From Draconibacterium sp. (GTDB lineage Bacteria; Bacteroidota; Bacteroidia; Bacteroidales; Prolixibacteraceae): a DNA stretch of 25,140 nucleotides. Below the pieces are notes generated by a model, which did no database searches, was not told the DNA's origin, and worked only from the letters and a program-made list of their open reading frames with translations. Below are positions 8,856-16,115 of this stretch, piece by piece. A program made the translations under genes and the position numbers. The DNA is taken from assembly GCA_016705335.1 (NCBI GenBank), contig JADIYN010000071.1, positions 1-25,140 of the forward strand, read 5' to 3'. Every line of letters starts with the position of its first letter. Position 1 is the first letter of the stretch.

Positions 8856-9350
8856 TTAATTCAGTTTGATATCATCAACTAAACCATCCACCATTTTTTC
8901 CTGTTCGGTTTTGCTGGTTAACTCTTTTTTAAGCACTTTTTCAGCAATCATTACCGACAATTCAGCTACTTGCTTTTTGATGTCATTTATAGCTGCATCT
9001 TTTTCTGATTGAATTTGGCGCTGAGCAAGTTCAATACTTCTGGCAGTTTCCTGCATTGCTTTTTCTTTGGCTTCGACAATAATTTTGTCTTTCATTTCTT
9101 TAGCCACTTTAAGAATAGCATTTTTTTCCTGACGGGCTTCAGCAATGATTTTGTCGTTGTCGGCTTTTAAATTTGCGACTTCCCTTTTTGCTTCCTCCGC
9201 TGAATTTAATGCGTTTGCAATCGACTCTTCCCTTTCTTTCAAAGCATTCAAAATTGGTTTCCATGCAAATTTCCGGAGAACGAAAAGTACGATTCCGAAA
9301 ATAATGAGCATCCAAAATATTGTTCCGGGATTCGGAGTAACTAAACCCAT
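8856..9350 (-). CDS. atpF: F1Fo ATP synthase b subunit
   Basis: Peripheral-stalk b subunit. It has a single N-terminal membrane helix (about residues 8-27, TIFWMLIIFGIVLFVLRKFAW) followed by a long charged coiled coil to the C-terminus. I chose the ATG at 9350 (164 residues, MGLVTPNPGTIFW) because b subunits of this phylum begin this way. An in-frame upstream start at 9413 would add 21 residues that run through the atpE-atpF spacer hairpin. It is 69 bp from the atpE stop and 5 bp from atpH. Confidence 0.93.
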   Translation of the reverse strand: MGLVTPNPGTIFWMLIIFGIVLFVLRKFAWKPILNALKEREESIANALNSAEEAKREVANLKADNDKIIAEARQEKNAILKVAKEMKDKIIVEAKEKAMQETARSIELAQRQIQSEKDAAINDIKKQVAELSVMIAEKVLKKELTSKTEQEKMVDGLVDDIKLN

Positions 9351-9374
9351 AATTTTATTTTTTTTAAAGTTGAT

Positions 9375-9411
9375 GGCAACAACACCTCCGGCAATCCCGA
9401 AGGTGGTTGCC
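9375..9411 (-). other. Intercistronic hairpin between atpE and atpF
   Basis: On the transcribed strand the 69-bp spacer can fold into a stem of GGCAAC with GTTGCC (9406-9411 and 9375-9380), stacked on CACCT with AGGTG (9383-9387, 9401-9405), with a 2-nt bulge and a 13-nt loop. No T-run follows on the transcribed strand, so it is not a normal terminator. Such structures often stabilise the upstream message, here that of the highly expressed c subunit. Function is inferred. Confidence 0.55.
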
Positions 9412-9419
9412 AATTTTTT

Positions 9420-9683
9420 TTAGATGAAAATAACGAGCGCACAAATAATTACTGCGAAGAAGGCAACACCTTCGATCAAAGCGGCAGCAACAATCATGTT
9501 CGAGCGAATTTCACCTACTGACTCGGGTTGACGGGCAATAGCTTCCATAGCACTTGCACCGATATTACCGATTCCAATACCTGCACCAATTGCAGCCAGT
9601 CCGGCTCCAACGGCAGCACCCAGTTTCCCGAGGGCAGCTCCCGCAGTCGCTTGTAGTAATACAGTTAAAATTGCTGATAACAT
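9420..9683 (-). CDS. atpE: F1Fo ATP synthase c subunit
   Basis: Proteolipid of the membrane rotor ring. 87 residues, two membrane helices joined by the polar loop ARQPE (residues 50-54). Ion-binding Glu71 is in ALIEGVAFFAVI in the second helix; the first helix has the glycine-rich GAGLAAIGAGIGIGNIGAS needed for tight ring packing. The residues around Glu71 (EGVAF) and the absence of a helix-1 glutamine at the sodium position suggest a proton-driven rather than sodium-driven ring; that is inference from known c-ring types. ATG at 9683, 24 bp after atpB. Confidence 0.96.
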   Translation of the reverse strand: MLSAILTVLLQATAGAALGKLGAAVGAGLAAIGAGIGIGNIGASAMEAIARQPESVGEIRSNMIVAAALIEGVAFFAVIICALVIFI

Positions 9684-9707
9684 AGCGTTTAATTTTAATA
9701 ATTAATA

Positions 9708-10817
9708 TTAATGATGGTCTGCTGTCGCCATTCCAAAATAGAGCGCCGACAACAGCGTAAAAACATAAGCTTGTATAAATGAAACCAAAACATCAAGTAA
9801 AAAAATAAATACCGAAAATGCAATTGACAACGGGCTGATTGCCAAACCTGCCACAGTACCCATTAAACTTCCGAAAATAAATATCAAACTTACAAACACA
9901 GTAACAATCATGTGACCAGCCATCATGTTGGCAAAAAGTCGGACCATAAGAACAAATGGTTTTGTAATAACTCCAGTGAGTTCAACAATGGGCATCAACG
10001 GGATTGGGAATTTCAACCACCAGGGAACATCGGGATTGTAAATTTCTTTCCAGTAATGTTTATTTCCGTTAATTGTTGTGATAAAAAAAGTAAACAGAGC
10101 CAAAACCATTGTAACTGCAATGTTTCCTGTTACGTTGGCACCAAATGGAGGAAAAGGAATTAACCCGATAAAATTTTCGAGAAGTATAAAAAAGAAAAGT
10201 GTTAAAAGAAAGGGCATGTATTTTTCGTACTTTTTGTCGCCAATTGTTGGCTTGGCAACCTGATCACGTATAAAAATGATAACCGGCTCAAGAAGATTTT
10301 GCATGCCGGTTGGAGCTTTATCCTTGTTTTTGGTGGCTTTTGCAGCCATCGAAATAAAAATCCAAAACAACAGGATTACAGTAATCAGTATTTCGGCTAC
10401 TACTTTTGTTATTGAAAAATCGATTGGTTTCCCAATTTCAGTTCCGTGTGCATCTAACTCAACAATTTTGCCTTCATACTCTTTGCTGTGTGAGATTCTA
10501 AACCCTTTGTAATCTTCGTGCCCATGATGAAACTTTGACGACATGAATGCGTGAAAGCTTTTCCCCTCGTGCAATTCAGGGTTATTACTATACAACAAAA
10601 TTGGAAGCGGAATACTGATATGCTTATCACCAAATGATACAACATGCCAGTCATAAGCATCAGAAACATGTTCGATTATAAATTTACCTGCGTCAAATTT
10701 ATGATTTGTGGTTGTATCGGAAGCAGCATCTTCATGCTTTTCATTAGCCGAAACTTCTGCTATATAAAGAATGTTCAGTATTAATATTAAAAAAATTCCT
10801 GCGGAAAACTTAAGCAT
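9708..10817 (-). CDS. atpB: F1Fo ATP synthase a subunit with signal-peptide N-terminal extension
   Basis: Stator subunit that forms the proton half-channels. 369 residues, longer than the E. coli protein (271) because of an N-terminal extension: a signal-like hydrophobic stretch (residues 4-20), ending around VSANE, then a His-rich soluble segment (about 25-135). This extension is common in Bacteroidota. The core has five to six membrane helices, with the essential Arg293 in VLMVRLFANMMAGHM and a C-terminal segment with SFIQAYVFTLLSALYFG. ATG at 10817. It is the first of the six contiguous subunit genes; the 118-bp gap upstream separates it from the small membrane protein at 10936. Confidence 0.96.
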   Translation of the reverse strand: MLKFSAGIFLILILNILYIAEVSANEKHEDAASDTTTNHKFDAGKFIIEHVSDAYDWHVVSFGDKHISIPLPILLYSNNPELHEGKSFHAFMSSKFHHGHEDYKGFRISHSKEYEGKIVELDAHGTEIGKPIDFSITKVVAEILITVILLFWIFISMAAKATKNKDKAPTGMQNLLEPVIIFIRDQVAKPTIGDKKYEKYMPFLLTLFFFILLENFIGLIPFPPFGANVTGNIAVTMVLALFTFFITTINGNKHYWKEIYNPDVPWWLKFPIPLMPIVELTGVITKPFVLMVRLFANMMAGHMIVTVFVSLIFIFGSLMGTVAGLAISPLSIAFSVFIFLLDVLVSFIQAYVFTLLSALYFGMATADHH

Positions 10818-10935
10818 AGTTTAATGGTGTTTTTCTAATGCCCACAAATTTAAAAGATTTTTTTAACGACCGACAAAAAAGATAGTTTTATGCTGTATCA
10901 AATCAACCAGAAAAAGCAGTGTATTTCTGAGGTTT

Positions 10936-11319
10936 CTATCCATTCTTCTTTCCGTTTGCGGTAATATTCAATAATGAAAAAACTTCGAAAACTGTAAAAA
11001 CAGCATATAAAGACATAAAACAAACAACAAATATTTTGGCATTTTCTGTATCAATTGCTATGTAAACAATAGCCAGGGCCGAATACAATATAAGTTTTAC
11101 AAAAGTAATCAGCATGATACTGCGGGTAAACTTACCCAAATCTTTTTCTGCCAACCGAAGTTGATAAGAGAATAGTAAAACAGAAGTAACTATATAAAAC
11201 AAAACGATAAAAGGATAAACGGGCAAGTAATATTGCGGGACAATTTTTGAAAATACCAACCAACTTAGAACTGTGATTATCAATACCACAATAAGTAAAT
11301 TCTGAATATATTTTTTCAT
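10936..11319 (-). CDS. Small four-helix membrane protein in the ATP synthase operon
   Basis: 127 residues with four predicted membrane helices (about 7-26, 33-52, 68-88 and 95-115), a short charged loop RLAEKDLGKFTRS between helices 2 and 3, and a basic C-terminus (NGKKNG). I do not recognise a named family with certainty. Its place between the AtpZ/AtpI-like gene (16 bp) and atpB suggests a role in assembly of the Fo sector, like the UncI/AtpI proteins of other phyla, which are also small four-helix proteins. ATG at 11319. Confidence 0.75.
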   Translation of the reverse strand: MKKYIQNLLIVVLIITVLSWLVFSKIVPQYYLPVYPFIVLFYIVTSVLLFSYQLRLAEKDLGKFTRSIMLITFVKLILYSALAIVYIAIDTENAKIFVVCFMSLYAVFTVFEVFSLLNITANGKKNG

Positions 11320-11335
11320 TTTTATTTATAACTTC

Positions 11336-11593
11336 TTATTTCTGGCTCCTGTCTTTTGGTTTTTTCAGTAAACTCCTTGTCCCGTAAATAATTGCAAGAA
11401 TAACCGATAAAACCATTAAACCCAATGTAAACGCCTTAAAATTGTTACTCATCCATTGGTCGATTTTGTATCCGCCAAAAGTTCCAATGCCGATAATAGC
11501 CATCATTTCGAACCCAAGACTTGAATACCGGATAAAATTGTCGAATTTATTTTTGTATTGGTTTTTCTGGTCCATGTAGTGGATTTGAGCCAT
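11336..11593 (-). CDS. AtpZ/AtpI-family protein
   Basis: 85 residues with two membrane helices. The core FIRYSSLGFEMMAIIGIGTF, followed by GGYKIDQW, is the signature of the AtpZ/AtpI family (YxxLGxxM, then GxxxGxxxD). Known members occur next to ATP synthase genes and are linked to ring assembly or to magnesium/calcium transport. The ATG at 11593 overlaps the end of the bactofilin gene by 47 bp; an internal ATG at 11575 (Met7) would reduce the overlap to 29 bp. Second gene in the minus-strand run leading to atpB. Confidence 0.85.
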   Translation of the reverse strand: MAQIHYMDQKNQYKNKFDNFIRYSSLGFEMMAIIGIGTFGGYKIDQWMSNNFKAFTLGLMVLSVILAIIYGTRSLLKKPKDRSQK

Positions 11594-11936
11594 TCATCAT
11601 ACAGCTTCCTGAAAAAATTGCGCCAGGTTCTATCGAAAGTTTACCTGCAATAATATCGCCCACAATTTGCGAGGTTGATTTCATATTAATCAAATCTGTT
11701 GCAGTAACTTTTCCCTTTACGAGTCCCGAAATTTCAATGTTATTGCAAATTATTTGCCCTTCGATCCTGCCTTTTGGTCCAATTACCAATTTACTTTTTG
11801 CTGAAATATTTCCTAACAGTTCGCCGTCAATCCTGATATCGCCGTTCGCAATTACGTCGCCTTTTATTTTTGTGCCTTCGCTAATGATGTTTATGGATTG
11901 GTTTGGGCTCTCGTAATTTGCAGTAGTTTTTGCCAT
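11547..11936 (-). CDS. Bactofilin (polymer-forming cytoskeletal protein)
   Basis: Beta-helical protein that polymerises at the cell envelope. I chose the ATG at 11936 (129 residues, MAKTTANYE). An in-frame ATG at 11969 would add 11 residues. The central bactofilin domain shows the repeated short turns of a right-handed beta helix: ISEGTKIKGDVIANGDIRID, GELLGNI, KLVIGPKGRIEGQIICNN, VKGKVTATD. The last 20 or so codons overlap the start of the AtpZ/AtpI gene. Translational coupling with the ATP synthase genes is likely. The end of the frame (SNPLHGPEKPIQK) could reflect a late frame error, since the overlap is unusually long. Confidence 0.9.
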   Translation of the reverse strand: MAKTTANYESPNQSINIISEGTKIKGDVIANGDIRIDGELLGNISAKSKLVIGPKGRIEGQIICNNIEISGLVKGKVTATDLINMKSTSQIVGDIIAGKLSIEPGAIFSGSCMMNGSNPLHGPEKPIQK

Positions 11937-12149
11937 TTTATCTTTTGTTATATTGTTTTTGAATAACATTTTATTTTCGGATTTTCAGGGGTTTGAAATT
12001 ACACTTTTTTGTTGTTCTGTCAAAAGTTTTATTGAATACTATTGAGATATGAGAATTAAGCATTTAGATTAAACTATAAAAATCCATTTTAGTTTTATAA
12101 ATCTAAAATATAAGAAACACTTAATAACCAGGTTCCAATACTAAATAAA
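11937..12149. other. Gap between fabH and the bactofilin-atp operon
   Basis: AT-rich spacer of about 210 bp that should carry the promoter of the long bactofilin-atp transcript, unless it is read through from fabH. On the minus strand AACTTTTG (complement of 12021-12028) differs by one base from the -7 consensus, without a matching -33 box. No tRNA, repeat or small gene was seen. Confidence 0.4.
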
Positions 12150-13148
12150 TTATTCTGAATCGTAAGCCCATTTTAAATAAACACTCCCCCAGGTAAAACC
12201 GGCACCAAAAGCAACGAGGATTATATTATCGCCCTTTTTGAGCTGTTTTTCATAGTCGTATAAACACAATGGGATTGTAGCCGAAGTAGTATTTCCAAAT
12301 TTCTGAATGTTGATCATAACTTTTTCCTTACCAACACCCATCCGACGTGCTATGGCATCGATTATGCGCAAATTTGCCTGGTGAGGGACAACCCATGCAA
12401 CATCTTCCGGACGCAAATCGTATTTTTTCATAATCTCCTCGGCAACATTTGCCATACTGGAAACTGCGGCTTTAAAAACCACCTGACCCTCCTGAAAAAC
12501 AAAATGTTCCTGCCTGTCAACGGTTTCATGCGAAGCTGGTAACAAAGAACCGCCCGCTTTCATGTGGAGGTGGTGCCGGCCAATACCATCAACCCGATTG
12601 ATATAATCAACAACACCAATATCTTCAGTGGTTGGTTCAAGCAAAACCGCAGTTCCTGCATCTCCAAAAAGCGGGCATGTTGTGCGGTCTTTATAATTTG
12701 TTATTGCCGACATTTTTTCGGCAGCAACAACTATTACTTTTTTGTAGCGCCCTGATTCGATGAACTGGACGGCAGTTGACAATGCAAAAACAAATCCCGA
12801 ACATGCTGCATTTAAATCGAAACTCCAGGCATGATGAATCCCAACTTTATTTGCAATAATATTTGCAGTTGCCGGGAATGGCATATCGGGCGTTATAGTT
12901 GCGCAAATGAGCATGTCAATTTCATCGGGGGTTGTGTTGGTCTTTTTGAGCAGTTCAAGAACCGCATTAACCCCCAGATCACTTGTTGCTTTTCCGGGTT
13001 CTTTGTAAATACGTCGCTCTTTTATTCCTATACGTTGCATGATCCACTCATCGGTGGTATCTACCATTGTACTTATTTCTTCATTAGTAAGCCGGTATTC
13101 CGGTAAAAATGCCCCAACTCCTGTAATTGCCGCCCTTAATGTTGCCAT
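12150..13148 (-). CDS. fabH: 3-oxoacyl-ACP synthase III (KAS III)
   Basis: Condenses acetyl-CoA (or another primer) with malonyl-ACP to start fatty-acid synthesis. 332 residues with the thiolase fold. The triad is complete: Cys116 in DLNAACSGFVFAL, His256 in VPHQANLRII and Asn286 in KFGNTTSATIP. Other marks: TTDEWIMQRIGIKERR near the N-terminus and a C-terminal glycine-rich loop GAGFTWGS. ATG at 13148. In many Bacteroidota fabH follows yceD and rpmF closely; here it is separated from rpmF by the cassette at 13524-17041. The gene is intact. Confidence 0.97.
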   Translation of the reverse strand: MATLRAAITGVGAFLPEYRLTNEEISTMVDTTDEWIMQRIGIKERRIYKEPGKATSDLGVNAVLELLKKTNTTPDEIDMLICATITPDMPFPATANIIANKVGIHHAWSFDLNAACSGFVFALSTAVQFIESGRYKKVIVVAAEKMSAITNYKDRTTCPLFGDAGTAVLLEPTTEDIGVVDYINRVDGIGRHHLHMKAGGSLLPASHETVDRQEHFVFQEGQVVFKAAVSSMANVAEEIMKKYDLRPEDVAWVVPHQANLRIIDAIARRMGVGKEKVMINIQKFGNTTSATIPLCLYDYEKQLKKGDNIILVAFGAGFTWGSVYLKWAYDSE

Positions 13149-13523
13149 TGATATTTATAATTTCTGAACAAAATTTTTCCTGAAAAACTATTTTTTAAAA
13201 CTGGCGTGAAGATAAAAGTAAAACAAAAGAAAATCAAGGAATTAATTATAGGAGGTACGCAGAGGTTAATAATTACTTAAGTTAGTACTGAACAATTCAT
13301 TCCTATGTTCGAAAAATCTGTATTCTAAATACATTAGAAATTAAACTTTTTACTTTTGTTTATTCAGATTTGAAATTACTCAAGCTTCTAAATGTTCTGT
13401 AATTTTTGACGAAAAAGTCAAATTACTTTTAATAATAAGCTGTGAAATTTATTCGAAAAACCAATTAGATTAAAATTGATGTCGCATAAACCTGATATAC
13501 TTATTATAAGCATACATACAGTA
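13149..13523. other. Intergenic gap between the YiiX cassette and fabH
   Basis: About 375 AT-rich bp with no credible gene on either strand. It holds the hairpin at 13399-13426 and a short one, TGTATT-CTA-AATACA, near 13319-13335. No good -7 box was found for fabH; the nearest is TACTTTTA on the minus strand at 13213-13220. Confidence 0.5.
13399..13426. terminator. Hairpin downstream of the YiiX cassette, possible weak terminator
   Basis: GTAATTT-tt-GAC (13399-13410), loop GAAAAA, GTC-AAATTAC (13417-13426): a 10-bp stem with a 2-nt bulge. It lies 98 bp past the corrected end of the last cassette gene and before fabH. On the minus strand there is no clear T-run after it; on the plus strand CTTTTAATAA follows. 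Terminator function is uncertain. Confidence 0.35.
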
Positions 13524-14151
13524 TTAAAAACAAATCCGGTTATTTTTATTCTGGAAAAGAGGGAAATCAAAAATATCATTTGGAAAAAATTCTACCTGAA
13601 TCTGAATCAATATCGATTTTGGCAACATCTATTAAAGTATGTCGCACAAATGTTGCGCAACTATATTCAAGTGAGTCTTGTTTGCCCGCAAAAAAATTAT
13701 AGGGTTTACCAATTTTCGAATTGCAGTACGCTACCAAATTCGCCTTTTCAATATCAGTTAAATGTGTTTTAAGCAAAAACCGACGCCCAAAATAGTTTTT
13801 ACCAAAGTTTTCGCTTGCCGGATTTATGCCGACTTTGTTGCTTTTTTGTTTTTTAGTGTGATCAAAGTGTCTGGCTTCAACTACTTTAATTGCAGAGAAT
13901 GAATCATCATCGGGCAAAAAATCGCCTTCTGAGATTATTATTGCCATATGACCCGGCATTCCGCTACTTTTATATAAACTACTGTTTGCCAACACATAAG
14001 AATAAGATCTGAAAAATATATCGCCAATTTCAACTTTGATTGGTGCATCGATTATATTACTACTTTTTTGAGCCATAAATCGATCGACCCGAACCAAAAC
14101 GACCATAATAAGGAGCACAAAAACTGAGATATATATTGTCCGTTTTATCAT
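13524..14151 (-). CDS. Membrane-anchored YiiX-like permuted papain-fold hydrolase A, late frameshift
   Basis: Probable cysteine amidase or acyl hydrolase of the YiiX/YaeF (permuted NlpC/P60) group, tethered by an N-terminal membrane helix (residues 5-21). The order of motifs is the permuted one: EIGDIFFRS (41-49), His68 in MPGHMAIII, Glu93 in VVEARHF, and Cys165 in EYSCATFVRHTL. The uncorrected frame stops early at 13576; adding or removing a base in the A6 run at 13584-13589 continues as FFPNDIFDFPLFQNKN to a stop at 13524, which resembles the family's usual end. ATG at 14151 overlaps the upstream gene's stop by 4 bp (ATGA). Substrate unknown. It differs from enzyme B at 16116 in having only a short linker after the membrane helix. 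Confidence 0.78.
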
Positions 14152-14927
14152 AAATCATTATTGTAAGCGTAAGTTTTTCGTGACAAATGATTAAACCAAC
14201 TGTAAACGGATATCAATATAAAAGGAAAAAGCAGATAAAATTTTATTAATGCTGAATTTGCTGAAAAAAACGAACCTATTAAAATGTTGTGTTCATGTGA
14301 TATTTCATGAATGTGTATAATCTCAGAAATAAAATAATTTAAGGGAAACAGAAGCAGGTAAAATACTGAGGTAACTGACAATATCGAGTAAAAATCGTTG
14401 TTTAACTTGCCTTTAAGTTTTCGGAACATCTGAATTACGACATAACCTGAAAACCACCAAAATATAAAAGCAATAATGTTTAGCGGACCTGTATTAACGG
14501 AATTAATGTTTAGCCGATAGGAATAAAAACCTGTCCAGAAAAAGGATATAATAGCTGAGGTAACTATAATTACAAAGTGCTGTTTAGCCTTCAAACTTAT
14601 TTTGTCTTTACCCAGGATATAAAACACCAGATATCCACCGGCCATCCCAAGTATAATATCCACAAACACATCTGGAATTTTTTCAGGCATAAATAACTTT
14701 AGTATTCCAATAAAAATAAATGCTTCAAAGACTTCAAACCCAGCAACAAATATAAACAACCATTTCCACCGTTGTTTCCATTTTAACGCCGACAAACAGG
14801 CAAAAAAAAAAGCACCTGTCCAAAAATGTACTACCGACCATAAATCGAGGTAAATCAGTTTGTACTCAACCAATACATGATGCAACCAGAATGCGTTTTC
14901 CCGTAAAAAGATTATTACTTCCTTCAT
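14148..14927 (-). CDS. Multi-pass membrane protein, tentatively VanZ-like
   Basis: 259 residues with about seven hydrophobic helices. The first half resembles VanZ-like proteins in its spacing of polar residues inside helices: LDLWSVVHFWTGAFF (Asp28, His34), GFEVFEAF (Glu65, Glu68), then DVFVDIILGMAGGYLVF (Asp86, Asp90, Gly94). The second half (about 115-250) has helices and a His-rich loop HIHEISHEHN that I cannot assign. VanZ proteins are linked to glycopeptide resistance or envelope functions, but biochemical roles are poorly known. ATG at 14927; the stop overlaps the next gene's start by 4 bp. Fourth gene of the cassette. Family call is from pattern only. Confidence 0.55.
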   Translation of the reverse strand: MKEVIIFLRENAFWLHHVLVEYKLIYLDLWSVVHFWTGAFFFACLSALKWKQRWKWLFIFVAGFEVFEAFIFIGILKLFMPEKIPDVFVDIILGMAGGYLVFYILGKDKISLKAKQHFVIIVTSAIISFFWTGFYSYRLNINSVNTGPLNIIAFIFWWFSGYVVIQMFRKLKGKLNNDFYSILSVTSVFYLLLFPLNYFISEIIHIHEISHEHNILIGSFFSANSALIKFYLLFPFILISVYSWFNHLSRKTYAYNNDL

Positions 14928-14964
14928 TGAGGTAATATCTGCATTATATTAACTCTTTGTTTTG

Positions 14965-15438
14965 TCATTTCTCAAAACTATTTTGTTTTGTCAGTTGCAT
15001 GAACAAATAAATAATCACAAACATTAATGGAATTGAATAAGAAATTAATACAACCAAATATAACACCGGCATGCCATGAATGAAAAAGTAAATTGTTATA
15101 AATAAAATAACAGATAATACTATTGTATTTATCAATGCTTTTACCTTGAGTAAGCTTTTGAATTCTGATTGTTTTCTGTTAGAAGAAAACAGAAAAACTA
15201 AAAAGCCGGCGAGATAGCAAAAAACTGCTATCTCGTCACCTTGATTATTGTTTATAAATGAAAATGTTGTTGTATCCAAATATTTAGAATATACAGTAAA
15301 TACATTAAACTGAAGCCATTCGGGTTTTATGCTCAAAAAAATAAAATAATAGGTGGCAACAAGCCCTGAAAACATAAGAACTCCACCTATATATTTGAAC
15401 CACCATGGCAGCCAATTTAAAATTTTTAATCCTGACAT
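14965..15438 (-). CDS. Four-helix membrane protein of unknown function
   Basis: 157 residues. Predicted membrane helices lie at about 13-36, 69-86, 100-120 and 124-147. Between helices 1 and 2 is a 32-residue loop probably outside the membrane (EWLQFNVFTVYSKYLDTTTF and following). No motif that I recognise. ATG at 15438, 19 bp after the lipoprotein stop and 37 bp before the VanZ-like gene, so it belongs to the cassette operon. No frame break. Confidence 0.65.
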   Translation of the reverse strand: MSGLKILNWLPWWFKYIGGVLMFSGLVATYYFIFLSIKPEWLQFNVFTVYSKYLDTTTFSFINNNQGDEIAVFCYLAGFLVFLFSSNRKQSEFKSLLKVKALINTIVLSVILFITIYFFIHGMPVLYLVVLISYSIPLMFVIIYLFMQLTKQNSFEK

Positions 15439-15457
15439 GGAAAGTGTTTAGAGAGAT

Positions 15458-16084
15458 TTAAAATGCACTTAAATATACAATCTTTCCGTCTTCCAAAGTA
15501 ATATGCAAGCCAACCAACCCAAATTTGTGGTTTGCGAAATAAACTGCCTTCGTGAATCCGGGATAAGGAAGGTTTTGTTCAACTTCAATTACTTTGATCA
15601 TCATTCCTCCCCAGAAATAATCATCGTCTGTTGAAACTGATATTACTTCACGCGTAATTTTCTTTCCCCCTTTAGTTGTGTAATCCCATTTGTCACCAAC
15701 TTCTGCATCGTATTTTACCAATACACATTGCTCGCCGTTTGCATTAACATAAGCTACTCCCTCGGTGCTATTAATAAAATTACCACTAATCTTTACATTC
15801 CCGTTGGAGCCAACATAAACAGATGGTAATTGCGATATAAACGGATTTGCAATTTTTCCCTCCAACTCCACTTCAATAATATCTCCGGTTTTGTTGGTAA
15901 CAGTTGCTTCGAAACCAGTACCAACTGCCACTCCACTTGCAGCACCATTCAGCGTATAAGTGTAACCTATTTCATTTGTTTCCAAATCAGTACTTCCTCC
16001 AATTCCATCAGCGTCGTCATTGTTTATGCACGAAACAAAACACAAAGCTGCAATTACTCCTAATGCCAAAAATTTAATTTTCAT
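15458..16084 (-). CDS. Lipoprotein of unknown function
   Basis: 208 residues with a signal peptide and a lipobox-like LCFVSC ending in Cys19. After the cysteine comes INNDDADG; acidic residues at positions +4, +5 and +7 resemble the lipoprotein export signal that sends lipoproteins to the cell surface in Bacteroidota, so surface exposure is possible. The mature part is rich in beta-strand (for example GEQCVLVKYDAEVGDKWDYT) and ends in HITLEDGKIVYLSAF. No family recognised. ATG at 16084, 31 bp after the corrected end of enzyme B. Second gene of the cassette. Confidence 0.78.
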   Translation of the reverse strand: MKIKFLALGVIAALCFVSCINNDDADGIGGSTDLETNEIGYTYTLNGAASGVAVGTGFEATVTNKTGDIIEVELEGKIANPFISQLPSVYVGSNGNVKISGNFINSTEGVAYVNANGEQCVLVKYDAEVGDKWDYTTKGGKKITREVISVSTDDDYFWGGMMIKVIEVEQNLPYPGFTKAVYFANHKFGLVGLHITLEDGKIVYLSAF

Positions 16085-16115
16085 AATTGTCTAATTTTAA
16101 GGTTAATAAATTATT

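Noticed and set aside
9351..9413. Upstream ATG start for atpF
   Set aside because: The added 21 residues come from the hairpin spacer and do not resemble b-subunit N-termini; the ATG at 9350 does.
13351..13358. Exact plus-strand TACTTTTG -7-like box in the fabH upstream gap
   Set aside because: No plus-strand gene follows and there is no -33 box; probably chance in AT-rich DNA.
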